A stretch of DNA of 37,115 bases. Origin: CAYRFQ01 sp964423615. Its GTDB lineage: Bacteria > Planctomycetota > Planctomycetia > Gemmatales > Gemmataceae. The translations under genes and the position numbers were made by a program. Of the stretch, positions 7,198 through 15,331 are shown piece by piece. The stretch lies in assembly GCA_964423615.1 (NCBI GenBank), contig CAYRFQ010000079.1:1-37115 (forward strand), given 5' to 3'. Under the pieces are notes generated by a model. The model searched no databases and was not told the DNA's origin. It was given only the letters and a program-made list of their open reading frames with translations. Within the stretch, counting starts at the first letter, position 1. Each line of letters opens with the position of its first letter.

Positions 7198-8841
7198 TTA
7201 TGCCGTTCCCAATCGGAACTTTTGCGGTTGTCGGATTTGTGGTTTCTGCCAAGGACTGACTAGCTGGACTATGACCGAAGCCATTACTAACGAAACGACA
7301 CCCAGGGACGCTTGGGTTCTTTGGGGAGCAGGCCACAACAAGAGCAACAGGACAAAACCAAGCAATCCCGCAGCCAAGACCGAGAACATACTAAAGCGCC
7401 GACTTCGTTTTCGGTCGGCTAGATGCCACCACCGGAGTCCGAAGAAGGCCAATCCAAAGTAACCAAGATAACACGCCAGGATAGTCTTTTCCGATGTCGT
7501 CTCGATCAGATGTGGAACTGTGCTGTCCTCATCAAGGGGATCCGTGCTTGGCTCTGGCACGACTACGACAGGGGAAGCTTGGGCCTGATTCGTGACTAAT
7601 GCCGAGAGATCATGTCCTTCCAACCAGAGTGTCAAGAAACCGACTAACAAGCCGAATGACATCAGACAGACCCGACGACCCATTGATTCTGTCGCTCTTT
7701 TTGTCCACAAAGACGCCGGAATCAACACAGCCCAACTCGCCGCCAGTCCGACGAAAAAGTATTCGCCAACGATGGGCAAGGTAGTTCTTCCCAGAACCAC
7801 ACTCCACAACACAGAGAACAACAGTGCCATCAGAGAAGATTTGATTAGCATTTGAGAAAGCTCAAACACCTTACCACCGGCGATGGGTTTGTCGGAGCCT
7901 TCCGAAGTTGATTTCTCGGTCGAAGCGTGTTCGATTGTAACAACAGGCTGTTTGTGGATCGGGATTTCTAGGGCTGCGGGACCCTCTGATTGTTTCGGGG
8001 AAGCCGAAAACGGAGTTGTGTTGTGGACCGCTGGGACAGATACCACTTTCGAACTAGCCGCCGCCTCGATGTCTCTAGCGAGTTCCATGATCGTCTTGTG
8101 TCGATGAGCAGGGTTCTTGGCGAGTGCTCGGTGCAGCACAGGTACGAACGCTTTGGGGACGTTGCCGAAGTCGGGTTGATCCATCATGTGTTTCATGAGA
8201 ACTTCTGCGGCGGTTTCACCGGAGAAGGGCACTCGTCCGGTCAGCATTTCATAGAACATCACTCCTGCTGCGTAGATGTCTATCTGCTTGTAGTAGTTAC
8301 CGGTTTTGATTTCCGGAGCCATGTAATAGACCGTGCCCACGCTGCCGGTTTGGCCTTCTCGTTGGCTACTACTGATGAATTTACACAGTCCGTAGTCGCC
8401 TACTTTGACGGTTCCGTCTTCGATAAAGACGTTCCCAGGCTTTAAGTCTCGGTGAACGACTCCTTGGTCGTGCAAATAGTCTATACCTTTAGCCAGGCCT
8501 TGGAACCACTGGCAAGCCAGGTCGATTGGCAATCCGTTGGGGTGTTTTTCCAAAAGTGTGTTGAGACAATCGCCTTTGACGTACTCCATTATGACCCACG
8601 GATTGCCACGGTCGTCCTTACGGATATCAAAAAGGGCGACGAGATTGGGGTGCTTGAAATTCAGGCACTGAGACACTCCGCGAAGTTCCGTATCCTGATT
8701 GTTGCGGATGAACTTAATAGCAATTTCTCTTCCGCCATCTGTCAGGGCAAAATACACCTCGCCAAAGCCGCCCGCTCCAATACCCCGTTTGATGGTGATT
8801 TCGGGAAATGGTCGGTCGTTACAGCTGAAGGTGAATGTCAT
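7198..8841 (-). CDS. Membrane-anchored Hanks-type Ser/Thr protein kinase
   Basis: A 547-residue protein with a complete kinase domain in about residues 10-270. Visible motifs are the glycine loop GAGGFGEVY (22-30), ATP-binding Lys43 (EIAIKF), catalytic loop HRDLKPGN (130-137), metal-binding Asp149 in DYG rather than DFG, APE (175-177) and DIYAAGVMFYEMLTG. All catalytic residues are present, so it should be active; Tyr for Phe in DFG is a mild change. After a polar linker (about 270-330), the C-terminal 210 residues hold about six hydrophobic segments, so the kinase is held at the membrane on the cytoplasmic side. There are no PASTA repeats. The FHA gene just upstream is the natural phosphopeptide reader, and the ECF sigma genes downstream suggest that the kinase feeds transcription control. 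Substrates are not visible. Confidence 0.93.
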   Translation of the reverse strand: MTFTFSCNDRPFPEITIKRGIGAGGFGEVYFALTDGGREIAIKFIRNNQDTELRGVSQCLNFKHPNLVALFDIRKDDRGNPWVIMEYVKGDCLNTLLEKHPNGLPIDLACQWFQGLAKGIDYLHDQGVVHRDLKPGNVFIEDGTVKVGDYGLCKFISSSQREGQTGSVGTVYYMAPEIKTGNYYKQIDIYAAGVMFYEMLTGRVPFSGETAAEVLMKHMMDQPDFGNVPKAFVPVLHRALAKNPAHRHKTIMELARDIEAAASSKVVSVPAVHNTTPFSASPKQSEGPAALEIPIHKQPVVTIEHASTEKSTSEGSDKPIAGGKVFELSQMLIKSSLMALLFSVLWSVVLGRTTLPIVGEYFFVGLAASWAVLIPASLWTKRATESMGRRVCLMSFGLLVGFLTLWLEGHDLSALVTNQAQASPVVVVPEPSTDPLDEDSTVPHLIETTSEKTILACYLGYFGLAFFGLRWWHLADRKRSRRFSMFSVLAAGLLGFVLLLLLWPAPQRTQASLGVVSLVMASVIVQLVSPWQKPQIRQPQKFRLGTA

Positions 8842-9122
8842 CGTTCAGACCTCCGGTGGTACGGGGGAAGCGCACCTCAAATGAACAAAGAACCAGTTGT
8901 TTCTTTAGTGGTGATTCCTCACCCTCCTCCCAGAGTGGACGAATCTTTCTCGGCTGAGTTGCGACTTGCTATTAATTTCGGGTGTTTTCGAAGAAGCGAT
9001 TTTTCCATCGATCTGCGACTACATCCAAAAACAAGAGTGTTCAAAATTCTGGAGCCGCCTCGACCAGATTGTCTTTCGAGCTGGACGAAGGCATACCTTG
9101 AGGCCAAGAGGTCACTGGAAAA
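8842..9122 (-). other. Non-coding spacer between FHA and kinase genes
   Basis: These 281 bases hold no convincing gene. A 62-codon minus-strand frame (8919-9107) has no ribosome-binding site or recognisable protein character. GGAGG followed by TCTGAACG directly before the kinase ATG serves as its ribosome-binding site. A promoter for the kinase could lie here, but I see no clear consensus. Confidence 0.5.
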
Positions 9123-10487
9123 TCATAAAAGTTCGAGAGTGAGGGAGAAATTCTCACCCACAACACGTGAACCTGGATCCAATACAGCCCGATCTTTCAT
9201 TAGGCAGCCGTTCAATTGGAAATTGCCAGAGTGCCTCATCCCAATACCAAATATTCCTTTCCCTTGAGCAACGCGGTAAAGTATGATCGGCCTGTTTGCG
9301 TTGGGAAGGCTTATGTGAGATTTTTCTGCTCCTCCGAGCAAGAGCGTCTCGGTCATCAATATGACCCCATCGACGGCGTGGGCAAAACGGTGTCCCGACG
9401 TCAAAGTGAGCACTGCCGAAGAACTTATCGGGACATTTTGGCGAAACAGCATCTGGCAAGAGGTGCCAAGCTGAATTCGGTCGCCGGACGACAAGGAATC
9501 CCGTTCAACAGGATTATTATTAATTGTTACATCACGAAAAGCCTCGAGTGCATAGCCTTCTTCGTCACGTTCGATGGCTGCATGGAGCCTCGAAATGTCA
9601 GCGTAGATGGGAATCGACACGTTAGCATCGACTCCACCCTGTCCGAGCGTCACGCGGTTTTCCAGGCACAGGAGATACCCTCCTACACCATCGACCCAGA
9701 GGGCATATTGTTGCGGTCTCGTTGGCCGTGGTGGCGGCATTGTTCGACCAATAGCTTGATGTTCCGGGCCTGCGTAAGCGATCGTCGCTGGCTCGAGCGC
9801 CTTCCACGCTCGTGACCGAAGTTTTCGAACTTCGGGATGTTGAGGCGCTTCGACGAGTAATGCTTCGGAAAGCTCCAAGACCATCCGCCAATGTTGGTCT
9901 TCGGCCGCAGCAAACAACTCAAGGATGGCTGGGGCAAATTTCGTTTGCCGGTGCTGCAGAGCCTCGGTCAGTTCCCTAATAGCTCTACCTGAGGTCGGTA
10001 ACAGTTTTCGCACACGGGCGAGTGTTTGCAATGCTTGGGCGAATTCGCCATATTCTGCTTGTTCTTTGGCCAACACCCAATCTCTAACACCTTGTTCGAG
10101 AGGATCGAGTTCTGGTTGATGAACAGCCTTCTCTCGAAGGAACTGAATGGCCGCGAGAGCTCTGTCGGGTTCACCAGCCTCAAGTAAGGCTCGAATCTCT
10201 GCGAGTCCGAGCCGCACTAGTGTTCGTCGAAAATCGTCCAGTGTCTTGTCAGGTAGCCCGACTGCTTCCGCCTTGAGTAGATGCTTCCAGGCCCCGAACG
10301 TATCGTCGTTGCGAAGAAGACGCTCTCCAAACAGGACATGGGACCGAACCACCTGACGTAACATTTCGTTAGCGCGTCGATGATTCTTCAGTTGGGGGTC
10401 GTTGAGCAGCTCCGTGGCTTCGTCGATCCGCCCGTGTTCTAGTAAGTCGTGGGCTTGTTTAAATCTAAGCCAGCCGTCGCCTAGCAT
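9123..10487 (-). CDS. FHA-domain protein with TPR-like N-terminal half
   Basis: A 454-residue cytoplasmic protein. The N-terminal half is helical and repeat-like (LRFKQAHDLLEHGRIDEATELL, then ALAAIQFLREKAV, and EFAQALQTLARVRKLLP), matching TPR-type solenoids. From about residue 265 an FHA domain follows: LCLENRVTLGQGG, the phosphothreonine-binding SRLHA (Ser-x-x-His core) and NNNPV with SGDRIQLG. The last about 90 residues (ETLLLGGAEKSHISLP, FQLNG, LDPGSRV) look like a second, more divergent FHA fold. It should bind Thr-phosphorylated partners of the adjacent kinase. I start at ATG 10487, which gives a clean solenoid; the frame is open to 10547, but the extra 20 residues have no character. 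What the solenoid binds is unknown. Confidence 0.88.
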   Translation of the reverse strand: MLGDGWLRFKQAHDLLEHGRIDEATELLNDPQLKNHRRANEMLRQVVRSHVLFGERLLRNDDTFGAWKHLLKAEAVGLPDKTLDDFRRTLVRLGLAEIRALLEAGEPDRALAAIQFLREKAVHQPELDPLEQGVRDWVLAKEQAEYGEFAQALQTLARVRKLLPTSGRAIRELTEALQHRQTKFAPAILELFAAAEDQHWRMVLELSEALLVEAPQHPEVRKLRSRAWKALEPATIAYAGPEHQAIGRTMPPPRPTRPQQYALWVDGVGGYLLCLENRVTLGQGGVDANVSIPIYADISRLHAAIERDEEGYALEAFRDVTINNNPVERDSLSSGDRIQLGTSCQMLFRQNVPISSSAVLTLTSGHRFAHAVDGVILMTETLLLGGAEKSHISLPNANRPIILYRVAQGKGIFGIGMRHSGNFQLNGCLMKDRAVLDPGSRVVGENFSLTLELL

Positions 10488-10660
10488 GTGTTTTCTTTTG
10501 AAGTTGATGGAGAATCGTCGAGTTGAATTCAACGCCAATATCTGCATCTAAGCAAAGCAGAAGAGGGAAGAGCTTCCCTTTCGTCCCCACCACAGAGAAA
10601 CGAACAAGAGGAAACTCTTCTTCAATCCCCTCCAACCACAAAGACACTTTCTGCAGATTC

Positions 10661-11506
10661 TTAGTTCGACTTCTTGTTGGAAGTCGTGATGTCCTGAGTC
10701 TGAGTTCCAGTCAGTTGCTGACGCAAGTCTTGGACCGAGATTGGCGTGTTGGCATCGGCTTTACCAGTGCCTTGATCATCACCTGGACGATTCTCGAGTG
10801 ATCGTAAAATCCGCCGTTTGGCTTTCTCTTCTTCGAACTGTTGCTTTGTGTCTTCGAGCGCCTTTCGAAGCTTTTGAATTTTCTCTGTTACAGCTGAGCT
10901 GTTGGAAGTCCGGTTCTTCAGAGCCTCTGTCTTCAACGTTTCGTACTCAGCCCGGAGAGCTTCGAGGTCGGCTCGCAACCGATCACGTTCGCGGTCAAGC
11001 TCGGTAATCTCCGTTCGCAGGAGGTTATACCGCTCTTCCTTAGCTTGGAGGAGATCCTGCTTGGCAGCTAACCGTCGCTCGAGTACTTTGACGCCTTCGA
11101 CTTGTTGCCGGAGTTGCTCACGAGCATCATTGTTGTCATAACGAACTTCGTTAATGATCAAGAACTTCTCGCCGTTGGTTTCGAAATCATCCAAGGCAGC
11201 CAAGACCTCGCTTCTCTCGTTTTGAACTTGCACTTGCAATTCTTTGGCGGCCGGCCGCAGCTGTTTTTCGATTTCTACATGCAACTTGGCGGCCGGACCA
11301 GCTTTTTGATCGATCATGCGATCCAGTTGGCTCAATTGCTTCTCAATGTAATCGAGTTCATATTCGGGAGAAGTGCTCTTTCGGCAACCATCTCGACAGT
11401 TCTGGACGAAAGTTCGGACGTAGCTTGAGATTCGACCATCAGTAGCCTTTTCGGCTACCAGGGAAGTGACAGCTAAGAGTACCGCGATGGTAATGAATTT
11501 CTTCAT
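10661..11506 (-). CDS. Secreted coiled-coil protein of unknown function
   Basis: A 281-residue protein with a signal peptide (MKKFITIAVLLAVTSLVAEK) behind a good ribosome-binding site (AAAGGA nine bases before the ATG). After a short Cys-containing piece (NCRDGCRKS, residues 36-44) nearly the whole chain is charged heptad sequence: DYIEKQLSQLDRMID, EREVLA-like segments, LRTEITELDRERDRLRADLE and KIQKLRKALEDTKQQFEEEK. The C-terminal 40 residues are polar and disordered. Similar secreted coiled-coil proteins starting with a SYVRT stretch occur in planctomycetes, but I know no assigned function; a scaffold or spacer in the periplasm is the simplest guess. It is the first gene of the minus-strand signalling run, 173 bases from the FHA gene, so co-transcription is possible but not sure. 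An upstream ATG at 11560 lacks a signal-peptide start. Confidence 0.82.
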   Translation of the reverse strand: MKKFITIAVLLAVTSLVAEKATDGRISSYVRTFVQNCRDGCRKSTSPEYELDYIEKQLSQLDRMIDQKAGPAAKLHVEIEKQLRPAAKELQVQVQNERSEVLAALDDFETNGEKFLIINEVRYDNNDAREQLRQQVEGVKVLERRLAAKQDLLQAKEERYNLLRTEITELDRERDRLRADLEALRAEYETLKTEALKNRTSNSSAVTEKIQKLRKALEDTKQQFEEEKAKRRILRSLENRPGDDQGTGKADANTPISVQDLRQQLTGTQTQDITTSNKKSN

Positions 11507-11643
11507 TGTGGTACATCCTTTACGTTGTGGATTGGAACAGTATTGATGTTTCATTAACATTAAGCCTCGTAAACAAATGTGCTTCCCAAAGTATTTCGCG
11601 TCCTTGATTCAATTATTTCCAAAAATCCTTAGAAATTTTAAAA

Positions 11644-11669
11644 GGGTGCAACCGCGGTTCTTGCCAGGA
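11644..11669 (+). repeat. Left terminal inverted repeat of the MITE
   Basis: 26 bases beginning GGGTGCAACC and ending TGCCAGGA; pairs with 11864-11889, with a single difference at the 17th base (C here, T in the right copy read on the other strand). Confidence 0.85.
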
Positions 11670-11863
11670 GTATTTAGTTGCCAAGCATGAAGTCAATCTT
11701 TTAATCCAGTGAATTAGAGCTTAGGAAGGGCTTTTTCGCCACAATTCTCGGAAAATCGGCGCCAAGGTGTGGTGATTTTCAAAGTGAATCCTGCTGCGAA
11801 GCTCATCCACTGCACAATAAATGGCACAAAGTATTCCTTCAAAACCATGAAACCCCGAAAAAG

Positions 11864-11889
11864 TCCTGGCAAAAACCGCGGTTGCACCC
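11864..11889 (-). repeat. Right terminal inverted repeat of the MITE
   Basis: Reverse complement of the left end, 25 of 26 bases equal. A weaker T-rich likeness continues inward for about ten more bases. Confidence 0.85.
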
Positions 11890-11898
11890 ATTTTAAAA

Positions 11899-12493
11899 CG
11901 TCTGAAAGATGTTAGCGAGGAGTTTGGAGATTGGACAGCGAGGTGCCGTTTGAAGACAGATTTTGGAACTGGCTGCTAACCCTGCTCGCATTTTCGGATT
12001 GGTAAGGCTCTCAGGGGATTAACTCGGTCCTCAGGCTGAGCAATTCTTGGCAACCGCCATTTCAAAAAATGAAGCTTGCTGGCGCTTGATACACACGAAT
12101 TTGCTCCACATTACTTAGCTTGACACTGATTTTAGCGACTACGATCGCAACTGCATAAGCAACAGTAGGTTGCAATTGCCGGAGCGAGAATACCCTCGCT
12201 CAAACCATAGGAGACGCGATCATTCTGCTAACATTTGCCCTTCATGGGTTGCAAAAATCTAGCGTGCTGTCGACAACTTCCTGTGGCCATTTCACGAATT
12301 CCAGACAGGTCGTGAGTGTCTTAAACAGCCATCGAAAGCACCTTCCGCTCCTAAGTTAGTCACATTCGGCGCGAGTTAATTCCACATCCCGCATTTCTCC
12401 TCACAAACTGGTTCGATTTATCAGTCACGTGTCACGACAACAGTACCTCAGTGACACACCAAACTGATTACTATTATTATAACGGAGGTACGC
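11899..12493. other. Non-coding stretch
   Basis: No open frame with a start signal or protein character. One perfect 7-bp hairpin is visible at 12182-12201 (GAGCGAG, six-base loop, CTCGCTC) without a following T run on either strand, so it is not a terminator. Nothing else can be supported. Confidence 0.5.
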
Positions 12494-12529
12494 CAAAGAA
12501 ACAGGCCCGCAGGGGATTCCTACGGGCCT
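12494..12529 (-). terminator. Possible second terminator downstream of the LysM gene
   Basis: Read on the minus strand, AGGCCCG and CGGGCCT form a 7-bp stem (12529-12523 with 12509-12503), with an inner AGG/CCT extension, followed by GTTTCTTTGG. The T tract is interrupted. It lies about 130 bases past the LysM stop codon and would catch read-through from the nearer terminator. Confidence 0.4.
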
Positions 12530-12625
12530 AATCGATATCGGATTGACGACAGATTGGAAATCGTACAGTTTGTTAGACAGTGCCAGGTCTGGTGTTCGTA
12601 TCCAGGCAAGGTGTGCATTCTGTCG

Positions 12626-12659
12626 TAAAAAATGCCTTGCTGGGTACATTCCAGCAGCA
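12626..12659 (-). terminator. Rho-independent terminator of the LysM gene
   Basis: On the minus strand TGCTGG and CCAGCA (12656-12651 with 12643-12638) pair around a seven-base loop. Outer TGC and GCA extend the stem across a two-base bulge, and TTTTTT follows at 12632-12627. It begins a few bases after the stop codon of the LysM gene. Confidence 0.6.
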
Positions 12660-12660
12660 A

Positions 12661-15261
12661 CTAACGTTTGTAAGCCGAAAGTGGCATTTGTAGCACAGTG
12701 TTAATCTGAATGGGAAGCTCAGGTTGGATTTGTGGGTTCAGCCGATAGATTTCAGACCACCTTCGGCCGTCGCCCAGCGCGTCTTGAGCAATTTTCCAAA
12801 GGAACATTCCCTGTTTGCGGACACGGTAGGTTCCGGGAGGGTCGACATTCCTTGGCGGAGTACCCCTCGTGGGCTCGGGAGTTTGAGAAACCACCGGGAT
12901 GCTACGCGTGAGTTGTCGTACGTCTGGAATCTCGACCTTGGTCCCGCCAGGAACCTTCACCCATTGCAGAGCATCTCTTCGCCTCCAGGCGTTTGCATTA
13001 TACTCCCGAAGAGATTCGGCGAAATGCGGATCGTTGTAATGATCTCGGGAGATTTCTTGCCAGGTGCGGCCTTCTCGAGGCACGGAATAGATGGTTGCCT
13101 CAGGTCCCATCTTCACTTCAAGATTCGATCCGCTCCCACGTTCCGGATTTTGGCCTCGCATCTTGGAAGCAGGACCAGGCATTGTGTTACGAATCGTCGA
13201 TCCTTCCAAATGTCCTGAAGTTCTTTGGAGTTTGGAGTTCCCTCCGGCCGGTGGAATCTCCACGCCCCTGGGGAGTTTGTTCGGTTCAGCACCAATTGCT
13301 GGTGCATTTGGATTAATTGGTCGAACAGGAATTTGCCGATCGACTGGTGCAGCCGGTGTGTTGACCCTCGGCTGGTTTTCCGATTGCGACACCTCTGGGC
13401 GACTCCCGATTGTGACACCAGGGATCATTGGTGCATCGGAACGCGGCAAAGTCATGTTCGTAGGGTTAGTCCCCAAAGTGCTCCTTTCTGCGTTCGTTTT
13501 CGCAGGCTTGATCGGAGATGGCTGTCTCGGCGTCGGATCAGCCAACCCAGTGTTGCCAGGTAGGCGAGGAACCGATGAGGTTGATTCACTGGGGGTCGAG
13601 GGGTTCTCAGCGTTCTGCTTCTTTTTCGGAGGCGGAAAAGTGTTAATCCCCACTGCATTGTTGTTTCCGGAAGGTCCTGGTCTTGGATCCCCAGCAGTAG
13701 ATCGCGACGGTGGAACGGAACCATCTCCCTTGACTGGAGCAGAGACTGGTCCAAGAGGCGGTGGCACAGATGGGTCTCCACGCACAGTTCCTCCAGCCGG
13801 TAGAGGCGGTGCTGGAACATCAGGAACAGCGGGGTTCGCCGAAATCCTTCCATTCGAGGAGTCCGTGTCAAACTGAGGTCCTTTTGGTTTGTTTGATTCC
13901 AGTGCGTCGGCTTTCCGTTTATTATCGGCGAGTCGCTTAAGGAGTTCTTGCTCGTTTGGCGAACCGACATCGTTCAATTTTGAGATTCCTACGCCTTTAG
14001 CCTCCTCCAATGACGAGACACTCGGAGGTGGAGCCGGTGGAGGATTCCCACTTGGAGGAAATGAAGGTGTTGTCGATCCAGGTGGGGTGATCTCGATTCC
14101 TGGCTGTCTTGCAGATCCTCTGTCCGACCCCGGAGGAGACGGAATGGGAGGTGATCCAGCAGACGGGTTGGTCTCGGGATTCTGGTTCTCAGGGAACGGG
14201 CTTGGTCTTGTGTTGGTAGATGCAATGATGGGAGCCGGAGGTGCATTTGGTTCCCCAATTTGTTTGGCCTTGATCTCCTTACCCCAAAACGCACCGGATT
14301 GTCTGCTCCCAGGTGCGTCGGTCCCGAGAGGTGCTGACCCATTTGGGCTATTCGCGTTGTTGTTAGTGCTCCTGAGCTCCTCACCTGCCTTAACTTGCCC
14401 ATCGAGCGGTAGAATGGGAGCCGCCGGAATTTCTGCCTTATTTATACTTGTTGCTTCTCCTGGTATCGGAGGTAACCCGGCAGTGTCGGGTCCACCGATT
14501 GGAGGAACTGGCGGTTGGGGTTCTCTTATCTGTCCACTTTGTGGTGGAACTGGGGGACCAGGCATCGTCCCTCCACCAGACGGAGGGTTGTCTGGGATTG
14601 CTGGCGGAGGATCAGGCATCACAGGGGACGGAAGTGGGTCAGCATTGGTGGGCGCCGTTGGACTGGATTGTGGTTTCTTCTTCGCGACGGGCGCCGGAGG
14701 AGGCGGCAACTCTTGGGGCCCCAGTGCAACCTCGATGCCTCGGCCTTTGATATCTTCAAAGTCTCGTGCATTTCCTCTTTGCTCGGGAGAAGTTGACTGC
14801 TCTTTAGTCGATCCAACCTCCCCATTGACAAGTCGAAGCTCAGCAGGTTGTTCGAAAGCAGTTGCTTGTTTACTACTTAAACCCTCAGAAGCATATCCTT
14901 CGCTGGTCTGTACATTATTAACGTCGTTGTTCGATGGTGTGGGCCGATGCGGATTTTCGGCGCTGACAATCTTTGGAGCTTGCGTCTTCGGTGGCAAAGA
15001 TCGTCGTTGGACTGTTTTCTTTGCAGCCGATGGTGTGAAGCTCGTCTTGATCACAGGCACAACCGGGTTCTGGGTTGAAGTCGAAGAATCGCGCCCAACC
15101 GAATCCTTGGGCGTCGTCTCAGCCACAACCGCTACGACGTCCGCGTTAGTTGTTGTTCCTGACGCAGGCTCTTCCTGCACAACCTTCCGTGCAATGAGCC
15201 CGCCGAGCAAAATCACAAAGGAACTAGATACGACCAGTCCCAGTTTTGTTTCGCGGGTCAC
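12661..15261 (-). CDS. Membrane-anchored protein with long Pro-rich linker and two LysM domains
   Basis: An 866-residue protein starting at GTG 15261 behind GGAGGAAAGGAGAA. One membrane segment near the N-terminus (residues 7-24, LVVSSSFVILLGGLIA) puts the rest outside the inner membrane. Residues from about 30 to 715 are a low-complexity Pro/Ser/Asn/Gly linker with many PPP and PGP clusters and no folded domain that I can see. Two LysM-type modules end the chain: one at about 722-781 (IYSVPREGRTWQEISRDHYND ending TKVEIP) and one at about 811-866 (TYRVRKQGMFLWKIAQDALG, then YRLNP and VLQMPL). LysM domains bind N-acetylglucosamine chains such as peptidoglycan, so a tether between membrane and wall is likely. 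It follows rsmH by 70 bases, the place of ftsL in other bacteria. Confidence 0.85.
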   Translation of the reverse strand: MTRETKLGLVVSSSFVILLGGLIARKVVQEEPASGTTTNADVVAVVAETTPKDSVGRDSSTSTQNPVVPVIKTSFTPSAAKKTVQRRSLPPKTQAPKIVSAENPHRPTPSNNDVNNVQTSEGYASEGLSSKQATAFEQPAELRLVNGEVGSTKEQSTSPEQRGNARDFEDIKGRGIEVALGPQELPPPPAPVAKKKPQSSPTAPTNADPLPSPVMPDPPPAIPDNPPSGGGTMPGPPVPPQSGQIREPQPPVPPIGGPDTAGLPPIPGEATSINKAEIPAAPILPLDGQVKAGEELRSTNNNANSPNGSAPLGTDAPGSRQSGAFWGKEIKAKQIGEPNAPPAPIIASTNTRPSPFPENQNPETNPSAGSPPIPSPPGSDRGSARQPGIEITPPGSTTPSFPPSGNPPPAPPPSVSSLEEAKGVGISKLNDVGSPNEQELLKRLADNKRKADALESNKPKGPQFDTDSSNGRISANPAVPDVPAPPLPAGGTVRGDPSVPPPLGPVSAPVKGDGSVPPSRSTAGDPRPGPSGNNNAVGINTFPPPKKKQNAENPSTPSESTSSVPRLPGNTGLADPTPRQPSPIKPAKTNAERSTLGTNPTNMTLPRSDAPMIPGVTIGSRPEVSQSENQPRVNTPAAPVDRQIPVRPINPNAPAIGAEPNKLPRGVEIPPAGGNSKLQRTSGHLEGSTIRNTMPGPASKMRGQNPERGSGSNLEVKMGPEATIYSVPREGRTWQEISRDHYNDPHFAESLREYNANAWRRRDALQWVKVPGGTKVEIPDVRQLTRSIPVVSQTPEPTRGTPPRNVDPPGTYRVRKQGMFLWKIAQDALGDGRRWSEIYRLNPQIQPELPIQINTVLQMPLSAYKR

Positions 15262-15331
15262 AATTATTCTCCTTTCCTCCGGTTGGCCAACCTGGTGAAT
15301 CCAACTAACCAGGTCGAAGCGACAAAAGTTG

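Larger units (their letters stand above)
11644..11889. mobile_element. MITE-like non-coding transposable element, 246 bp
   Basis: Bounded by 26-bp terminal inverted repeats (11644-11669 and 11864-11889) that match at 25 of 26 positions, starting GGGTGCAACCGCGG. The nine bases ATTTTAAAA stand directly outside both ends (11635-11643 and 11890-11898), a perfect target-site duplication. No open frame of useful length lies inside. Terminal repeats, exact duplication and small size define a miniature inverted-repeat element moved by a transposase coded elsewhere. A 9-bp duplication fits several DDE transposase families; I cannot name the partner. Confidence 0.82.

Noticed and set aside
8919..9107. 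Minus-strand 62-codon frame before the kinase gene
   Set aside because: No ribosome-binding site and no protein-like pattern.
12182..12201. Hairpin GAGCGAG/CTCGCTC as a terminator
   Set aside because: No T tract follows on either strand and no gene ends nearby.
13889..15298. A 469-codon plus-strand frame opposite the LysM gene
   Set aside because: Its Gly/Val/Ser composition is just the complement of the Pro/Ser/Asn-rich linker; there is no ribosome-binding site or domain, and the minus-strand frame has signal, LysM domains and a terminator.
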